From contig DAONFA010000034.1 in assembly GCA_035403355.1 (NCBI GenBank), positions 1 to 24,721 of the forward strand: a stretch of 24,721 nt of DNA, written 5' to 3'. This stretch comes from Candidatus Cloacimonas sp. Its GTDB lineage: Bacteria; Cloacimonadota; Cloacimonadia; Cloacimonadales; Cloacimonadaceae. The position numbers and the translations under genes were made by a program. The notes under the pieces were generated by a model that made no database searches, was not told the origin of the DNA, and saw nothing but the letters and a program-made list of their open reading frames with translations. This document shows, piece after piece, positions 1 to 9,335 of the stretch. Within the stretch, counting starts at the first letter, position 1. Each line of letters opens with the position of its first letter.

Positions 1-37
1 ACAATTTGTGGGTTGTGGCTTCAGAGATGGCTGTAGC

Positions 38-64
38 AAAATTGTAAGTCAAAACCTACCACCG
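38..64 (-). repeat. Left copy of flanking inverted repeat
   Basis: This 27-base stretch is the exact reverse complement of 24573-24599 at the other end of the window. Similarity continues beyond the perfect core: reading on the minus strand below position 38 there is a CTACAGCC word and a CCACAACCCACA tract, resembling words in the right-end repeat. A 7-bp inverted repeat (TACCACC at 57-63, GGTGGTA at 93-99) starts inside it, and ACAATTT at 1-7 pairs with AAATTGT at 39-45. It lies upstream of proS. I read it as one member of a dispersed intergenic repeat family; its function is unknown. Confidence 0.8.
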
Positions 65-242
65 CAACTTTTCCTACCCTGTATTACAGATTGGTGGTAA
101 CAGAAATTTTCTTTTGCATTGACAATAATGGTATATTTCAGGAACTGGATTTTTAAAGCTAAAATGGTTAAATATGTATAGTGTTTGTGCAGGAAAGGGA
201 TATATGCAATCAAGCCATTTAGAAACTAATTCTGGAGAAAAA
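65..242 (+). other. Non-coding leader upstream of proS
   Basis: No plausible gene is seen here. The stretch contains a TTGACA hexamer at 119-124, but no -10-like hexamer lies 15-19 bases downstream of it. AT-rich words such as TATATT (132-137) and TATAGT (177-182) lack a partner -35 element at proper spacing. The promoter for the proS block is probably in this region or further upstream, but I cannot place it. Confidence 0.4.
234..237 (+). promoter_or_regulatory. Ribosome binding site deciding the proS start
   Basis: GGAG lies five bases before the ATG at 243. This supports the start at 243 over the upstream in-frame ATGs at 174 and 204, which would add residues not expected in the ProRS N-terminus. 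Confidence 0.6.
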
Positions 243-1766
243 ATGACCAAAAACAATAAAACCGCAATAACTCCTACCCGAGAAGAAAATTATGCCGAAT
301 GGTATCAACAAGTAATAAAAGCAGCCGATTTGGCTGAAAATAGTGATGTTCGTGGTTGTATGGTTATAAAACCCTGGGGCTATGCAATTTGGGAAAATAT
401 TCAGCATATTTTGGATAAAATGTTTCGGGATACGGGACATCGGAATGCCTATTTTCCTATATTCATTCCTAAAAGTTTTCTGGAAAAAGAAGCGGAACAT
501 ATAGAAGGTTTTGCCAAAGAATGTGCTGTAGTAACTCATAGTAGATTAGAGGCAGATGGAAAAGGTGGTTTACAACTGGCGGGAGAATTAACGGAACCCT
601 ATATTGTGCGTCCAACCAGCGAAACAATAATCGGTGCATCTTTTGCCAAATGGGTAAATTCCTATCGTGATTTACCTCTTTTAATAAATCAATGGGCAAA
701 TATTGTACGCTGGGAAATGCGCACGCGTCTTTTTTTACGCACTACGGAATTTCTTTGGCAGGAAGGGCATACAGTGCATGAAACGGAAATTGAAGCCAAA
801 GAAGAGACCGCCAAAATGCTTAATGTATATGCTACCTTTGCTCGTGATTATCTTGCTCTACCCGTTATCCAAGGTGAAAAAACGGAAAGCGAGAAATTTC
901 CCGGAGCCGTTACTACCTACTGTATTGAGGCAATGATGCAGGATAGAAAAGCATTGCAATCCGGCACTTCCCATTTTTTAGGACAGAATTTTGCTAAAGC
1001 TTCTGAGATCAAATTTCAAAATCGTAAAGGTGAGATAGAGTATGCCTGGACTACATCCTGGGGTGTTTCTACCCGTTTAATAGGAGCTATCATTATGGCT
1101 CACAGTGACGATAACGGACTTGTTTTGCCTCCAAAAATTGCTCCTTCCCATATTGCTATTATCCCTATTTACAGAGACGCAGAAGAACAAAAACAGGTGA
1201 TGACTTTTGCGGAAAAGGTTCAGAACAACTTGAAGGGATTATATTTGGATGATGTTCCTCTTTATACTGAATTAGATACACGAGAGATGACGAGCAGTGA
1301 AAGAAACTGGTATTGGATAAAAAAAGGCATTCCTTTGCGAATTGAAATAGGTCCTCGCGATATTGTGAATAATTCTGTTATGGTTGCCCGACGCGATAAA
1401 GAACCGAAAGAAAAACAGGCAGTTAACTATAATGACCTGGTAACTTATACGCTGCAAACGCTTACAGCAATGCAACAGGGCTATTTTCAAAGAGCTCTGG
1501 ATTTTAGAAACAGGTGGACTCTGGAAATTGACGAAAAAGAGGAATTCTATCGTTTCTTTACTCCTGTAAATATGGAACAACCTGAAATTCACGGTGGTTT
1601 TGCCAGCGCTCACTGGTGTGGAAAATCATCCTGCGAAGAAAAAATAAAAGATGACCTGAAAGTGACTATTCGCTGCATTCCTTTTGAGGCAAAAGAAGAA
1701 GAAGGAAAATGTATTTGTTGCGGAGAAAAATCTAATCGCAGGGTTATTTTTGCCAAGGCATATTAA
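243..1766 (+). CDS. proS: Prolyl-tRNA synthetase, archaeal/eukaryotic-like (type 3)
   Basis: This class II aminoacyl-tRNA synthetase charges tRNA-Pro with proline in the cytoplasm. From the ATG at 243 it is 507 residues, close to the short ProRS form that lacks the bacterial editing insertion. The class II motif 2 region (REMRTRLFLRTTEF-like) is at about residues 155-170, GTSHFLGQNF at about 240, and motif 3 (STRLIGAIIMAHSDDNG) at about 276-292. An anticodon-binding domain follows from about 305. The tail carries a zinc-site pattern, C459-x4-C464-x25-C490-x2-C493, and ends in Ala-Tyr; both are typical of this type. The start at 243 has a GGAG site. An in-frame extension to 174 exists but looks non-coding. 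It is the first gene of the plus-strand block, and cinA begins 2 nt after its stop. Confidence 0.96.
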   Translation: MTKNNKTAITPTREENYAEWYQQVIKAADLAENSDVRGCMVIKPWGYAIWENIQHILDKMFRDTGHRNAYFPIFIPKSFLEKEAEHIEGFAKECAVVTHSRLEADGKGGLQLAGELTEPYIVRPTSETIIGASFAKWVNSYRDLPLLINQWANIVRWEMRTRLFLRTTEFLWQEGHTVHETEIEAKEETAKMLNVYATFARDYLALPVIQGEKTESEKFPGAVTTYCIEAMMQDRKALQSGTSHFLGQNFAKASEIKFQNRKGEIEYAWTTSWGVSTRLIGAIIMAHSDDNGLVLPPKIAPSHIAIIPIYRDAEEQKQVMTFAEKVQNNLKGLYLDDVPLYTELDTREMTSSERNWYWIKKGIPLRIEIGPRDIVNNSVMVARRDKEPKEKQAVNYNDLVTYTLQTLTAMQQGYFQRALDFRNRWTLEIDEKEEFYRFFTPVNMEQPEIHGGFASAHWCGKSSCEEKIKDDLKVTIRCIPFEAKEEEGKCICCGEKSNRRVIFAKAY

Positions 1767-1768
1767 AG

Positions 1769-2995
1769 ATGAATGCAGCTATAATAACAATCGGTAACGA
1801 AATCCTGATGGGGAAAACCATCAATACCAATCAGGCATATTTGGGTTCGGAACTTGGTAAATTGGGAATAGCAGTTGAATATGCTCTTACTATTAAAGAC
1901 GAACCAAACGCCATAAAAAAGGCACTGCAGGATACCTGGGAAAAATTTGAGATAGTAATAACTACCGGAGGTTTGGGACCTACCGAAGATGATTTAACCA
2001 AAGCTGCAATCACTGAATTTTACGGTAAAAAGCTACACTTTGATGATACAATCTGGGAACATATTCAGGAAATATTCAGCTTCAGGAAAATGCCGTTGCC
2101 AGAAACCAATCGCTCTCAAGCAATGGTGCCGGATGATTTTGTTACTTTAAATAATGATTTGGGAACTGCTCCTGGCTTATTTTACCGGGAAAAAGATAAA
2201 ATGTTCTTTGCTCTTCCAGGAGTTCCTTCCGAAATGAAACATATTTTTACCTCCTGGATTAAGGAGATTATTAAAAACGGTTTTCCCGATGCCAGACCTC
2301 TATATATAAGAACATTACACACTTTCGGAATAGCGGAATCCCGTTTGGCGGAATTATTTACTCTTGCCGATTTACCGGAAGAGGTTGCTTTAGCTTGGTT
2401 ACCCCAAATTGGAAGGGTGGACTTGCGTTTCTATGGAACAGAGGCAAAAAAAGTTGAAGCAGCGGTTAATAAAGCTCTTCCTGTTGTTAAACAATATGTT
2501 TGGGGCTATGATGAAGAAAGTCCCGCGGAAGTTTTATTATCGCTACTGGAGAAAAATAACTACAATTTAAGTATAGCGGAATCCTGCACCGGGGGCTGGG
2601 TGCAAAAACTGATAACAGATGTCCCCGGTTCTTCTAACTCTTTTTCTGGTGGTGTGATAGCGTATTCTAACGAACTGAAAAAAAAGTTGCTAAAGGTATC
2701 TGAAACTGTTTTGGCAAGCGAAGGAGCAGTTAGTGAATCCTGTGCTATGCAAATGGCGGAAGGAATAAAAATGTTGACAGATTCTTCCTGCGCAATTTCA
2801 GTAACCGGGATTGCAGGTCCTAATGGTGGGACTGCAGAAAAACCTGTAGGAACGGTGTGTTTTGGCTTTATAGCCGCTGAGAAACCTTGGTCTAAAAAAC
2901 AATTCTTTACCGGGGATAGGGAAATTATCCGTATAAAAGCAGCTGATTTTGCTATCCTTACTTTAATTCAACATTTACAAGGCAGGGATATTTGA
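1769..2995 (+). CDS. cinA: CinA-family protein (NMN deamidase / competence-damage inducible)
   Basis: The 408-residue length is standard for full-length CinA. The N-terminal half is a MoCF/molybdopterin-binding-like domain with GGLGPTEDDLT at residues 67-77. The C-terminal half is the CinA amidohydrolase domain with AESCTGG around Ser272 (the expected catalytic serine), SGGVIAYSNELKKKLL and SVTGIAGPNGGT. Characterised family members deamidate nicotinamide mononucleotide to nicotinic acid mononucleotide in pyridine-nucleotide salvage, and some also have ADP-ribose pyrophosphatase activity. Both activities are inferred here from the family. The gene sits 2 nt after proS, and its TGA overlaps the TTG start of purD, so translational coupling is likely. 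The older competence name should not be taken as evidence for natural transformation. Confidence 0.94.
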   Translation: MNAAIITIGNEILMGKTINTNQAYLGSELGKLGIAVEYALTIKDEPNAIKKALQDTWEKFEIVITTGGLGPTEDDLTKAAITEFYGKKLHFDDTIWEHIQEIFSFRKMPLPETNRSQAMVPDDFVTLNNDLGTAPGLFYREKDKMFFALPGVPSEMKHIFTSWIKEIIKNGFPDARPLYIRTLHTFGIAESRLAELFTLADLPEEVALAWLPQIGRVDLRFYGTEAKKVEAAVNKALPVVKQYVWGYDEESPAEVLLSLLEKNNYNLSIAESCTGGWVQKLITDVPGSSNSFSGGVIAYSNELKKKLLKVSETVLASEGAVSESCAMQMAEGIKMLTDSSCAISVTGIAGPNGGTAEKPVGTVCFGFIAAEKPWSKKQFFTGDREIIRIKAADFAILTLIQHLQGRDI

Positions 2996-4239
2996 ATATC
3001 TTAGTAATTGGTAGCGGAGGCAGAGAACATTCTATAGCAGAGTGTTTTGCGAAAAGCAAACAGGCAAAAAGAGTAATTGTAGCACCAGGAAATGCTGGAA
3101 TAGCCCTAAACTATGAATGCGTAAATTTGCAAACAGAAAATGAGATATTCAATTTTTGCGTCCGCAATCTTATAGACCTTGTCTTTATAGGACCCGAAAA
3201 ACCTATAGCTGAGGGATTAGCCGATTTTTTAACAGAAAAAGGAATTGCTGTTATAGCTCCAGGAAAATATGCTTCGCAATTGGAGAGCAGCAAAATTTTT
3301 GCAAAAGAGCTGATGGGAAAAAAAGGCATACCTACAGCTCGCTATGAAATTGCTGAAACCGCTGCACAGGTTTTGGAACTGCTAAGCAAATTTGGTTTTC
3401 CGGCAGTTATTAAAGCAGATGGTTTAGCCGGAGGAAAAGGAGTGTTTGTAGTTTCCGGTTTTGCTGAGGCGCAAGCAGCACTGAACAAAATTCAAATTAA
3501 CGAAAAAGGAGTTATCGTTGAAGAATTTTTAAAAGGTTGGGAGGTCTCTTTATTTGCCATTACTGATGGCTGGCATTTTCAAACCACGATTTTTGCCCAG
3601 GATTATAAACAACTTTATGCTGGTGACAGAGGTCCCAATACAGGTGGAATGGGTGCTTATGCTCCTGTTCCGGAAGCGGAAAAATATCGGAAACGAATAG
3701 AGGAAGAAATCATTAGCCCCATTCTTTCCGCAATGCGCATATTGGGCTATCCATATAAAGGAATACTTTACTGTGGATTGATGATCACCAAAGAGGGACC
3801 CAAGGTTGTAGAATTTAACTGCCGGTTGGGAGATCCTGAAACACAAGTTATTTTACCACTTCTAAAAACGGATTTCGTGGATATTTGCCAAGCCATTTTG
3901 CAAGGCGCGATAAATAAGGTGGAAATAAAATTTGAAGATAAAACCGCTTTAGGCGTTGTTTTGGCTTCAGAAGGTTATCCTGATGACTATAAGAGAGGTT
4001 ATCCTCTGTCCTTGCCGGAAGACCTTTCCGGGATTTATTTCTCGGGAACAGGAAAAGGTGAGCAAGGTCTTATTACTTCCGGGGGCCGCGTTTTATGTGC
4101 TGTCGGGAAAGGAAAAGACCTTCACGCAGCCCGGGAAAATGCCTATAACAAAGCTCAGCAGATAACCTTCGCAAATAAAATTTTCCGCCAGGATATCGGT
4201 TTAAGAAAGAATACCTTAGATGACAATGGAGAAATCTGA
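2992..4239 (+). CDS. purD: Phosphoribosylamine--glycine ligase (GAR synthetase)
   Basis: This ATP-grasp enzyme joins phosphoribosylamine and glycine in the second step of de novo purine synthesis. At 415 residues it has normal length. The N-terminal Rossmann-like part starts NILVIGSGGREHSIA. GPEKPIAEGLAD follows, then the ATP-grasp segments KADGLAGGKGV (about residue 140), EEFLKGWEVSLF, DRGPNTGGMGAYAP (about 213) and the metal/ATP-binding VEFNCRLGDPETQ (about 274). The start is an unusual TTG at 2992 that overlaps the cinA stop (TTGA), preceded by an AGGCAGGG ribosome-binding sequence. No later ATG could replace it without losing the nucleotide-binding N-terminus. No other purine gene is in the window, although guaD (purine salvage) lies in the opposing operon. 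Confidence 0.96.
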   Translation: MNILVIGSGGREHSIAECFAKSKQAKRVIVAPGNAGIALNYECVNLQTENEIFNFCVRNLIDLVFIGPEKPIAEGLADFLTEKGIAVIAPGKYASQLESSKIFAKELMGKKGIPTARYEIAETAAQVLELLSKFGFPAVIKADGLAGGKGVFVVSGFAEAQAALNKIQINEKGVIVEEFLKGWEVSLFAITDGWHFQTTIFAQDYKQLYAGDRGPNTGGMGAYAPVPEAEKYRKRIEEEIISPILSAMRILGYPYKGILYCGLMITKEGPKVVEFNCRLGDPETQVILPLLKTDFVDICQAILQGAINKVEIKFEDKTALGVVLASEGYPDDYKRGYPLSLPEDLSGIYFSGTGKGEQGLITSGGRVLCAVGKGKDLHAARENAYNKAQQITFANKIFRQDIGLRKNTLDDNGEI

Positions 4240-4243
4240 TATT

Positions 4244-7200
4244 ATGACTATACATAGTGTTACCCGGGTGCATAACCCGTTTCGTACCCCTATCTGCAGA
4301 AAAATTATCTTTTTCTGCCTTGCCTTTTGTATTCCTGCCATAATAATGGCAGCTCCGATAACTCTTGTTTCCGAAAGCCAGGAGCATCTTGATCTTAGCT
4401 TTGAGCTTCCGGACTATGAACTGACAAATGTAACAAACAATGGACAAACCTGGAATAAGATTATCTGTGAGGACGGCTCTTGTTACAGTAATGAGGGCTT
4501 TCCGGAACTGATAACATTTTCTACGGCAATAGCCGTGCCCGTGGATGGTGATATAAGCTATAGCATTGAAAGCAGTTCCACTCAAACCATAAAAAATGTA
4601 AATATCCTGCCTGCTTCTACTCTGATATTAAACGGAGAAGAAGTAACTTATGACCACAAACCGAATTATAAAGCTTATGCTAATCGCGAACTATATCCTG
4701 TCTCTATAGTGCAAAAAGGTGAACCCGCTTTTGTAGGAAACCGTAAATTTGTTCCTCTGCTGATTTATCCTTTTCAATATAGAGCTCAGAGTAAAGAGTT
4801 GATTGTGCATTCGCAAATATCTGTCAGTATATATATTAACGGTACTAAAAGTGCTGCTAAAAACTGGCAGTTAAATCCCAATCCTCTTGATAATGCTGAC
4901 CCATCCTTTTTCCTGAATGAAAATAGCTCTAAAACCTGGCGTTTAGAGAAAAAACCCGATGCCCATTACGACGCTCCTAAAAACGGGAGTTCTGCCATTA
5001 ACGAAATTCAGCTGATTGTGGATAAAGAGGGAATCTATAAAGTAAATTACTCTTACTTGACGGATTATATAAATCTGATGGCGGATTCCCTGCAAATAAT
5101 TATGAACTGGACACCTGCCAATGTAGATCCCCGTTATCTGGAACTTAGAGATGAATATGGTCAGGTGCCTATTCACTTTATTGGTGAAAACGACGGTGTT
5201 TTCAACGAAAATGACTATTTTGAATTCTATGGTGATAAACATAAAGGTGATTCTGGTTATCAGGATGATTATACTGCAGAAAATGTTTACACCTTAAGCT
5301 TGGTTGATCACTATGGAGCAAGAATGGCTGTAGAAAACGGGGGTTTGATTGAGTCCAATCCCCTGAACTATACTGTCCCTGACGCTTATGAGGATACTGT
5401 TCACTTTGAAGAACAACTGGTTAGCGATAAATTAGGTCAGGGCTGGAGTACAGTGTCTCAGACATTCTACCGGGAAGATGTTTGGTTCTGGAGAAAAATA
5501 AATGCCCCCAATCTGGAAATTGTTCCCGTGGAATTGCAATATCCCAAAGATACTACCACTCGTTTTGCTTCCGCCAAGGTTTGTTTAATGGGGTTAACTT
5601 ATTGGGAAACCTTAGCCAGCGGACAATATGATCACGAGGCATCCATCCGTTTGAATCAGGCAATGATAAATTCACATACCTGGATTGGACAGAGAGAACA
5701 GATGTTTGAAAATCAAAACCATGTTTCCAATACCGTTTTAAGGCACGGGATAAATAACTTCTATATTGCCCTCTCCGGAAATACTGTAATGACGGATAAA
5801 GAACAAGTATTACTGGATTGGGCTGAAATAAAATACTGGCGCGAATATAAGACCGATCAGGATTATATTAAGTTTACCAAGCCCTCCAATCGTCCCGGGG
5901 GCTTATATCAATTTGAAGTTAGCGGTTTCAGCAATTCCGCTATTTCGGTATATAAAATTGGCTCCAGTGTATTTAACTCTACTCAAATAGAACCGTTTAA
6001 TATCAATGGCGACGCCCCCTGGACAGTTACTATTCAAGACAGCGTAGCATCCGATGCAGTAAGATATTTTGCCGTTACGGAAAATAAGAAAAATATCCCT
6101 AAGGCAATTCGTCTCAATTTCCCCAGCGATTTAAAAAATCCGTATAACAGTGCAGATGTAATTGTTATTACTCCCCGGCAGTTTATTTCTGCGGAAGGAA
6201 CTTTACAACTGAAGTCCTTATGGGAATCTGAAGGTCGAACAGTAAAAATTGTTGATGTGCAGGATATTTACGATGAATTTAATGCTGGAATTACAGGTCC
6301 GGAACCAATACAGAACTTTTTGCGTTATGCCTATAATAACTGGAACAATCCCCAATTAAGCCATGTTATCCTTTTGGGAGAAGGAACGGATGATAATCGC
6401 GATAACAGTCCTTCCCGAATATATAATCTCATTCCGGTTAAGAAGACCTGGACTTATAAACATGGCGCTACTGCAAGTGACACCTGGTATGGTTGTATTG
6501 TGGGAACTGATATTATACCCGATATTTCCGTTGCCCGAATAAGCGTCTGGAAAGAACAGCAAATTTTGGATTATGCTGCCAAAGCAATTGCCTATCGCAA
6601 CAATCCACAAACCTCACGCCTTTGGAACAGTCACTTAACTTTCTCCTCCGGAGGGAAAATAACCGACAACAACGATCAGTTTGCTCAACAATCGGAACGC
6701 ATCATCCGCAAGACCATTCCTAAGGAATATAGAGTAACAAGGGTATATACTTCTACGCAAACAGTCGGCTCGGATTACTTTGGTGGAACTTTTAACCTGA
6801 AGGATGCCATCAATTCCGGTACTCAATATGTTCAATTTATGGGTCACGGTGGCGGTAGAATTTGGGCGGATTATAATCTCTTCAATTTCAATGATGTAGC
6901 AACTCTGAATAATCAGGTTTATCCTGTTGTTCTATCTCTTGCCTGTTATGCTTCAGCTTTTGATACCAACGGAATGGCTTCAATCAGTGAGGCATTGGTT
7001 CTCCAACCTAATAAAGGAGCTATTGGAACTGCCGGTTTTACCGGTCTGGGTTATTTAGACCATGATGAGACCTGGGGTTTGGCATATTGTGAAGCATTGT
7101 TTGACCATAATTTTGCCAATATCGGCATAGCTAATATCTTTGCTCTGGCACGCTTTTACACTACAACCTATTCACCTGCAGCGATGTATGCTCTTATTAA

Positions 7201-9325
7201 CGGTTTTGCGTATCTGGGCGATCCTTTAATCAAACTGAAAAAGCCAATTAAGGATCTGCCTGTTTTCGCAGATAATTATGTGCTAAATCCGGGTGATACT
7301 TTAAAAGTGAATGCTACCTTTCCTTCGGGGACAAATGCAGGCCGTTTGTTTATTATGAAAGATAACGGCAAGATTGTTAATGTTCCTTACGATTTACCGG
7401 TATTGCCAAACGGGAATTGGTCAGCTACTTATGTTAATACAAATCATTCGGAAAATAACTATACCCGCAAAATTATGGTAGCCGGTTATTCTTCTACAGA
7501 TGAGTATGTAGGGCTTTCTCAATATAGTGTTGGCAGGCCTAATGTTATGCATCATCATCTTACTCCTGCAGAACCTGCCTGGTCGGATTCGGTTTTATTT
7601 ACTGCCAGGGTCTTCAGTCCATTGCCGGTTACAAATATTATCTGTAAAGTTAGAACGGATAGTGTATCAACTCAGGGAACCTGGATAGATATCCCGATGC
7701 AAAGGTCAGATGCAGATAGCACTGTATATATTACTACCCAATATTTGGGTAAATATCCTACCGGTAAAGAGATATTCTTCAAGTATGTTATGGATACGGA
7801 AGCAAGTATTTCGGAAAGTTTCCTGGAAAGTTACATCGTCCGCGGTCCCGATTTGGTTTTGAAAGATATTAAGCTGGAACAAGAGGGAAATTCTCTGGTC
7901 TTGAAAGTTTTGGGAACAAATATCGGTAACGCTGCTTCTATAACTACGGATTTAAAATTATACACCGGAACAACTGCAAGTAACCTTACGCTGTTTTCAA
8001 CTAAGGATTATTTGCCTTTGGAGGTTGGAACACAAAGGTGGGATAGCATTTCTCTCACCGGTTTGCCCAATGCCAATCTGTTTCTGGAAGCAAGAGTTAA
8101 TACTACGAACGCTTTTCCTGAATGGCAGTTCTTTATTAATACTAATAACTATATCCGTTTGCAGGTTCCAATGAACTATTTTCTGGTAGATAGCTCGGGA
8201 GCCATACTGAACAGTATAGATAATAACCTTAATTGTCAAATTCCTTCAGGGCTGGTACCTCCAGGGAAACAAATACTTTTTGCCCTAAATACATTAGAGG
8301 CATTACCTCCTCTCAATCAGCCCGATGTCCAAAATATTTTGCTGAATGCTCCTGATGGATTTAGCGGAAATCAATATTCCATTCCTTATGAGATTGTAGC
8401 TTTAGGAACTGAAGTTACGGATTCTCTGGGAGTTCTAAACGGAAATAATAAACTCACTCTTACTTTTAACTATAGTGCTTCCGATTCTCTCACTCAGGCA
8501 CAGGAAGGGGGTGAGAACTATAAAATCTATCGCTATAATTCGGAGTTTAAAAAATGGATTTTAATGGGCGGTAGTATAGAGCAAGATCAAAATAAAGTCC
8601 ATTATGAAGTTAACCGCACGGGGATCTACAGTATTTTCCGTGATACAGATTATACACCTCCAACCATAGATGTTAATGTAGAAGACCAGGAATTTACTGT
8701 AGGTGGCTATATTGCCGGCAATGGAGTTATCTCTCTTTTGCTTTCTGATGCTAACGGGATTGATGTGATTGATAAAACTGTGTCCTTGTATATGGATGGT
8801 ATCTCTATTCCGAAAGAGGATTATGTAATCTCCATCAATCAGGAAAATATCAATCGCATTCCGATTAAATATCAATTGTCTTTAGGACGCGGAATTCACG
8901 AATTAAAAGTGAGATGCAGCGATTTGAACGGTTTTCCTGCTTCCCGCGATATTCAATTTACCGTTAATGACAAGTTTGATGTGATACACCTGGCAAATTA
9001 TCCGAATCCTGTTTTGGGAGCCGGAGGCGAAGGTGCAGCCACTAATCCTATCAACGAAGGTAGAACCCGTTTCACTTATGTCCTCACAGACGGAGCTGAT
9101 GAAGTTACTATTAAGGTTTATACAATCAGCGGACGCCTGGTTAAAACCTTTAAAAATCTTCCCGTAGGGGTGGGTTATCATGAATATCCCCGCACAGTGT
9201 ATGGCTGGGATTGCAAAGACGATCGTGGTTTCACACTGGCAAACGGGGTTTACTTTTATCGGATTATTGCCAAAAGAGGCAATAAAACCATTGAAAAAAC
9301 CCAAAAAATGGCTATTCTGAATTAG
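4244..9325 (+). CDS. Gingipain-family (C25) cysteine peptidase, PorU-like, with FlgD/T9SS-type C-terminal domain
   Basis: From ATG 4244 this is a 1,693-residue exported protein. A hydrophobic signal segment (about residues 19-36, likely cleaved after IIMA) leads into a C25-propeptide-like beta region (to about 230) and a peptidase C25 domain at about 637-995. The predicted dyad is His868 in the MGHGGG motif and Cys901 in SLACYAS; the 33-residue spacing equals that of RgpB (His211/Cys244 in the mature enzyme). Beta-sandwich modules follow, including a CARDB-like segment near 1203-1310. The last 110 residues are a FlgD-Ig/T9SS-sorting-type domain (ANYPNPV, VYTISGRLV, WDCKDDRG, NGVYFYRI). The next gene is a PorV-family barrel, as in Bacteroidetes porU-porV loci, which suggests a surface sortase role. 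A plain secreted endopeptidase is the alternative. Starts at 4220 or 4226 (overlapping purD) are also possible; 4244 has GGAGAAA upstream. Confidence 0.85.
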   Translation: MTIHSVTRVHNPFRTPICRKIIFFCLAFCIPAIIMAAPITLVSESQEHLDLSFELPDYELTNVTNNGQTWNKIICEDGSCYSNEGFPELITFSTAIAVPVDGDISYSIESSSTQTIKNVNILPASTLILNGEEVTYDHKPNYKAYANRELYPVSIVQKGEPAFVGNRKFVPLLIYPFQYRAQSKELIVHSQISVSIYINGTKSAAKNWQLNPNPLDNADPSFFLNENSSKTWRLEKKPDAHYDAPKNGSSAINEIQLIVDKEGIYKVNYSYLTDYINLMADSLQIIMNWTPANVDPRYLELRDEYGQVPIHFIGENDGVFNENDYFEFYGDKHKGDSGYQDDYTAENVYTLSLVDHYGARMAVENGGLIESNPLNYTVPDAYEDTVHFEEQLVSDKLGQGWSTVSQTFYREDVWFWRKINAPNLEIVPVELQYPKDTTTRFASAKVCLMGLTYWETLASGQYDHEASIRLNQAMINSHTWIGQREQMFENQNHVSNTVLRHGINNFYIALSGNTVMTDKEQVLLDWAEIKYWREYKTDQDYIKFTKPSNRPGGLYQFEVSGFSNSAISVYKIGSSVFNSTQIEPFNINGDAPWTVTIQDSVASDAVRYFAVTENKKNIPKAIRLNFPSDLKNPYNSADVIVITPRQFISAEGTLQLKSLWESEGRTVKIVDVQDIYDEFNAGITGPEPIQNFLRYAYNNWNNPQLSHVILLGEGTDDNRDNSPSRIYNLIPVKKTWTYKHGATASDTWYGCIVGTDIIPDISVARISVWKEQQILDYAAKAIAYRNNPQTSRLWNSHLTFSSGGKITDNNDQFAQQSERIIRKTIPKEYRVTRVYTSTQTVGSDYFGGTFNLKDAINSGTQYVQFMGHGGGRIWADYNLFNFNDVATLNNQVYPVVLSLACYASAFDTNGMASISEALVLQPNKGAIGTAGFTGLGYLDHDETWGLAYCEALFDHNFANIGIANIFALARFYTTTYSPAAMYALINGFAYLGDPLIKLKKPIKDLPVFADNYVLNPGDTLKVNATFPSGTNAGRLFIMKDNGKIVNVPYDLPVLPNGNWSATYVNTNHSENNYTRKIMVAGYSSTDEYVGLSQYSVGRPNVMHHHLTPAEPAWSDSVLFTARVFSPLPVTNIICKVRTDSVSTQGTWIDIPMQRSDADSTVYITTQYLGKYPTGKEIFFKYVMDTEASISESFLESYIVRGPDLVLKDIKLEQEGNSLVLKVLGTNIGNAASITTDLKLYTGTTASNLTLFSTKDYLPLEVGTQRWDSISLTGLPNANLFLEARVNTTNAFPEWQFFINTNNYIRLQVPMNYFLVDSSGAILNSIDNNLNCQIPSGLVPPGKQILFALNTLEALPPLNQPDVQNILLNAPDGFSGNQYSIPYEIVALGTEVTDSLGVLNGNNKLTLTFNYSASDSLTQAQEGGENYKIYRYNSEFKKWILMGGSIEQDQNKVHYEVNRTGIYSIFRDTDYTPPTIDVNVEDQEFTVGGYIAGNGVISLLLSDANGIDVIDKTVSLYMDGISIPKEDYVISINQENINRIPIKYQLSLGRGIHELKVRCSDLNGFPASRDIQFTVNDKFDVIHLANYPNPVLGAGGEGAATNPINEGRTRFTYVLTDGADEVTIKVYTISGRLVKTFKNLPVGVGYHEYPRTVYGWDCKDDRGFTLANGVYFYRIIAKRGNKTIEKTQKMAILN

Positions 9326-9335
9326 GGAGAATACG

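Noticed and set aside
119..124. TTGACA as the -35 of a proS promoter
   Set aside because: No -10-like hexamer lies 15-19 bases downstream.
174..242. Longer proS start at ATG 174 or 204
   Set aside because: The extra residues do not resemble a ProRS N-terminus, and the ATG at 243 has GGAG at good spacing.
8990..9325. Flagellar hook-capping (FlgD) function
   Set aside because: The FlgD-Ig-like fold at the C-terminus of large secreted proteins is a sorting/anchoring domain; no flagellar gene is nearby.
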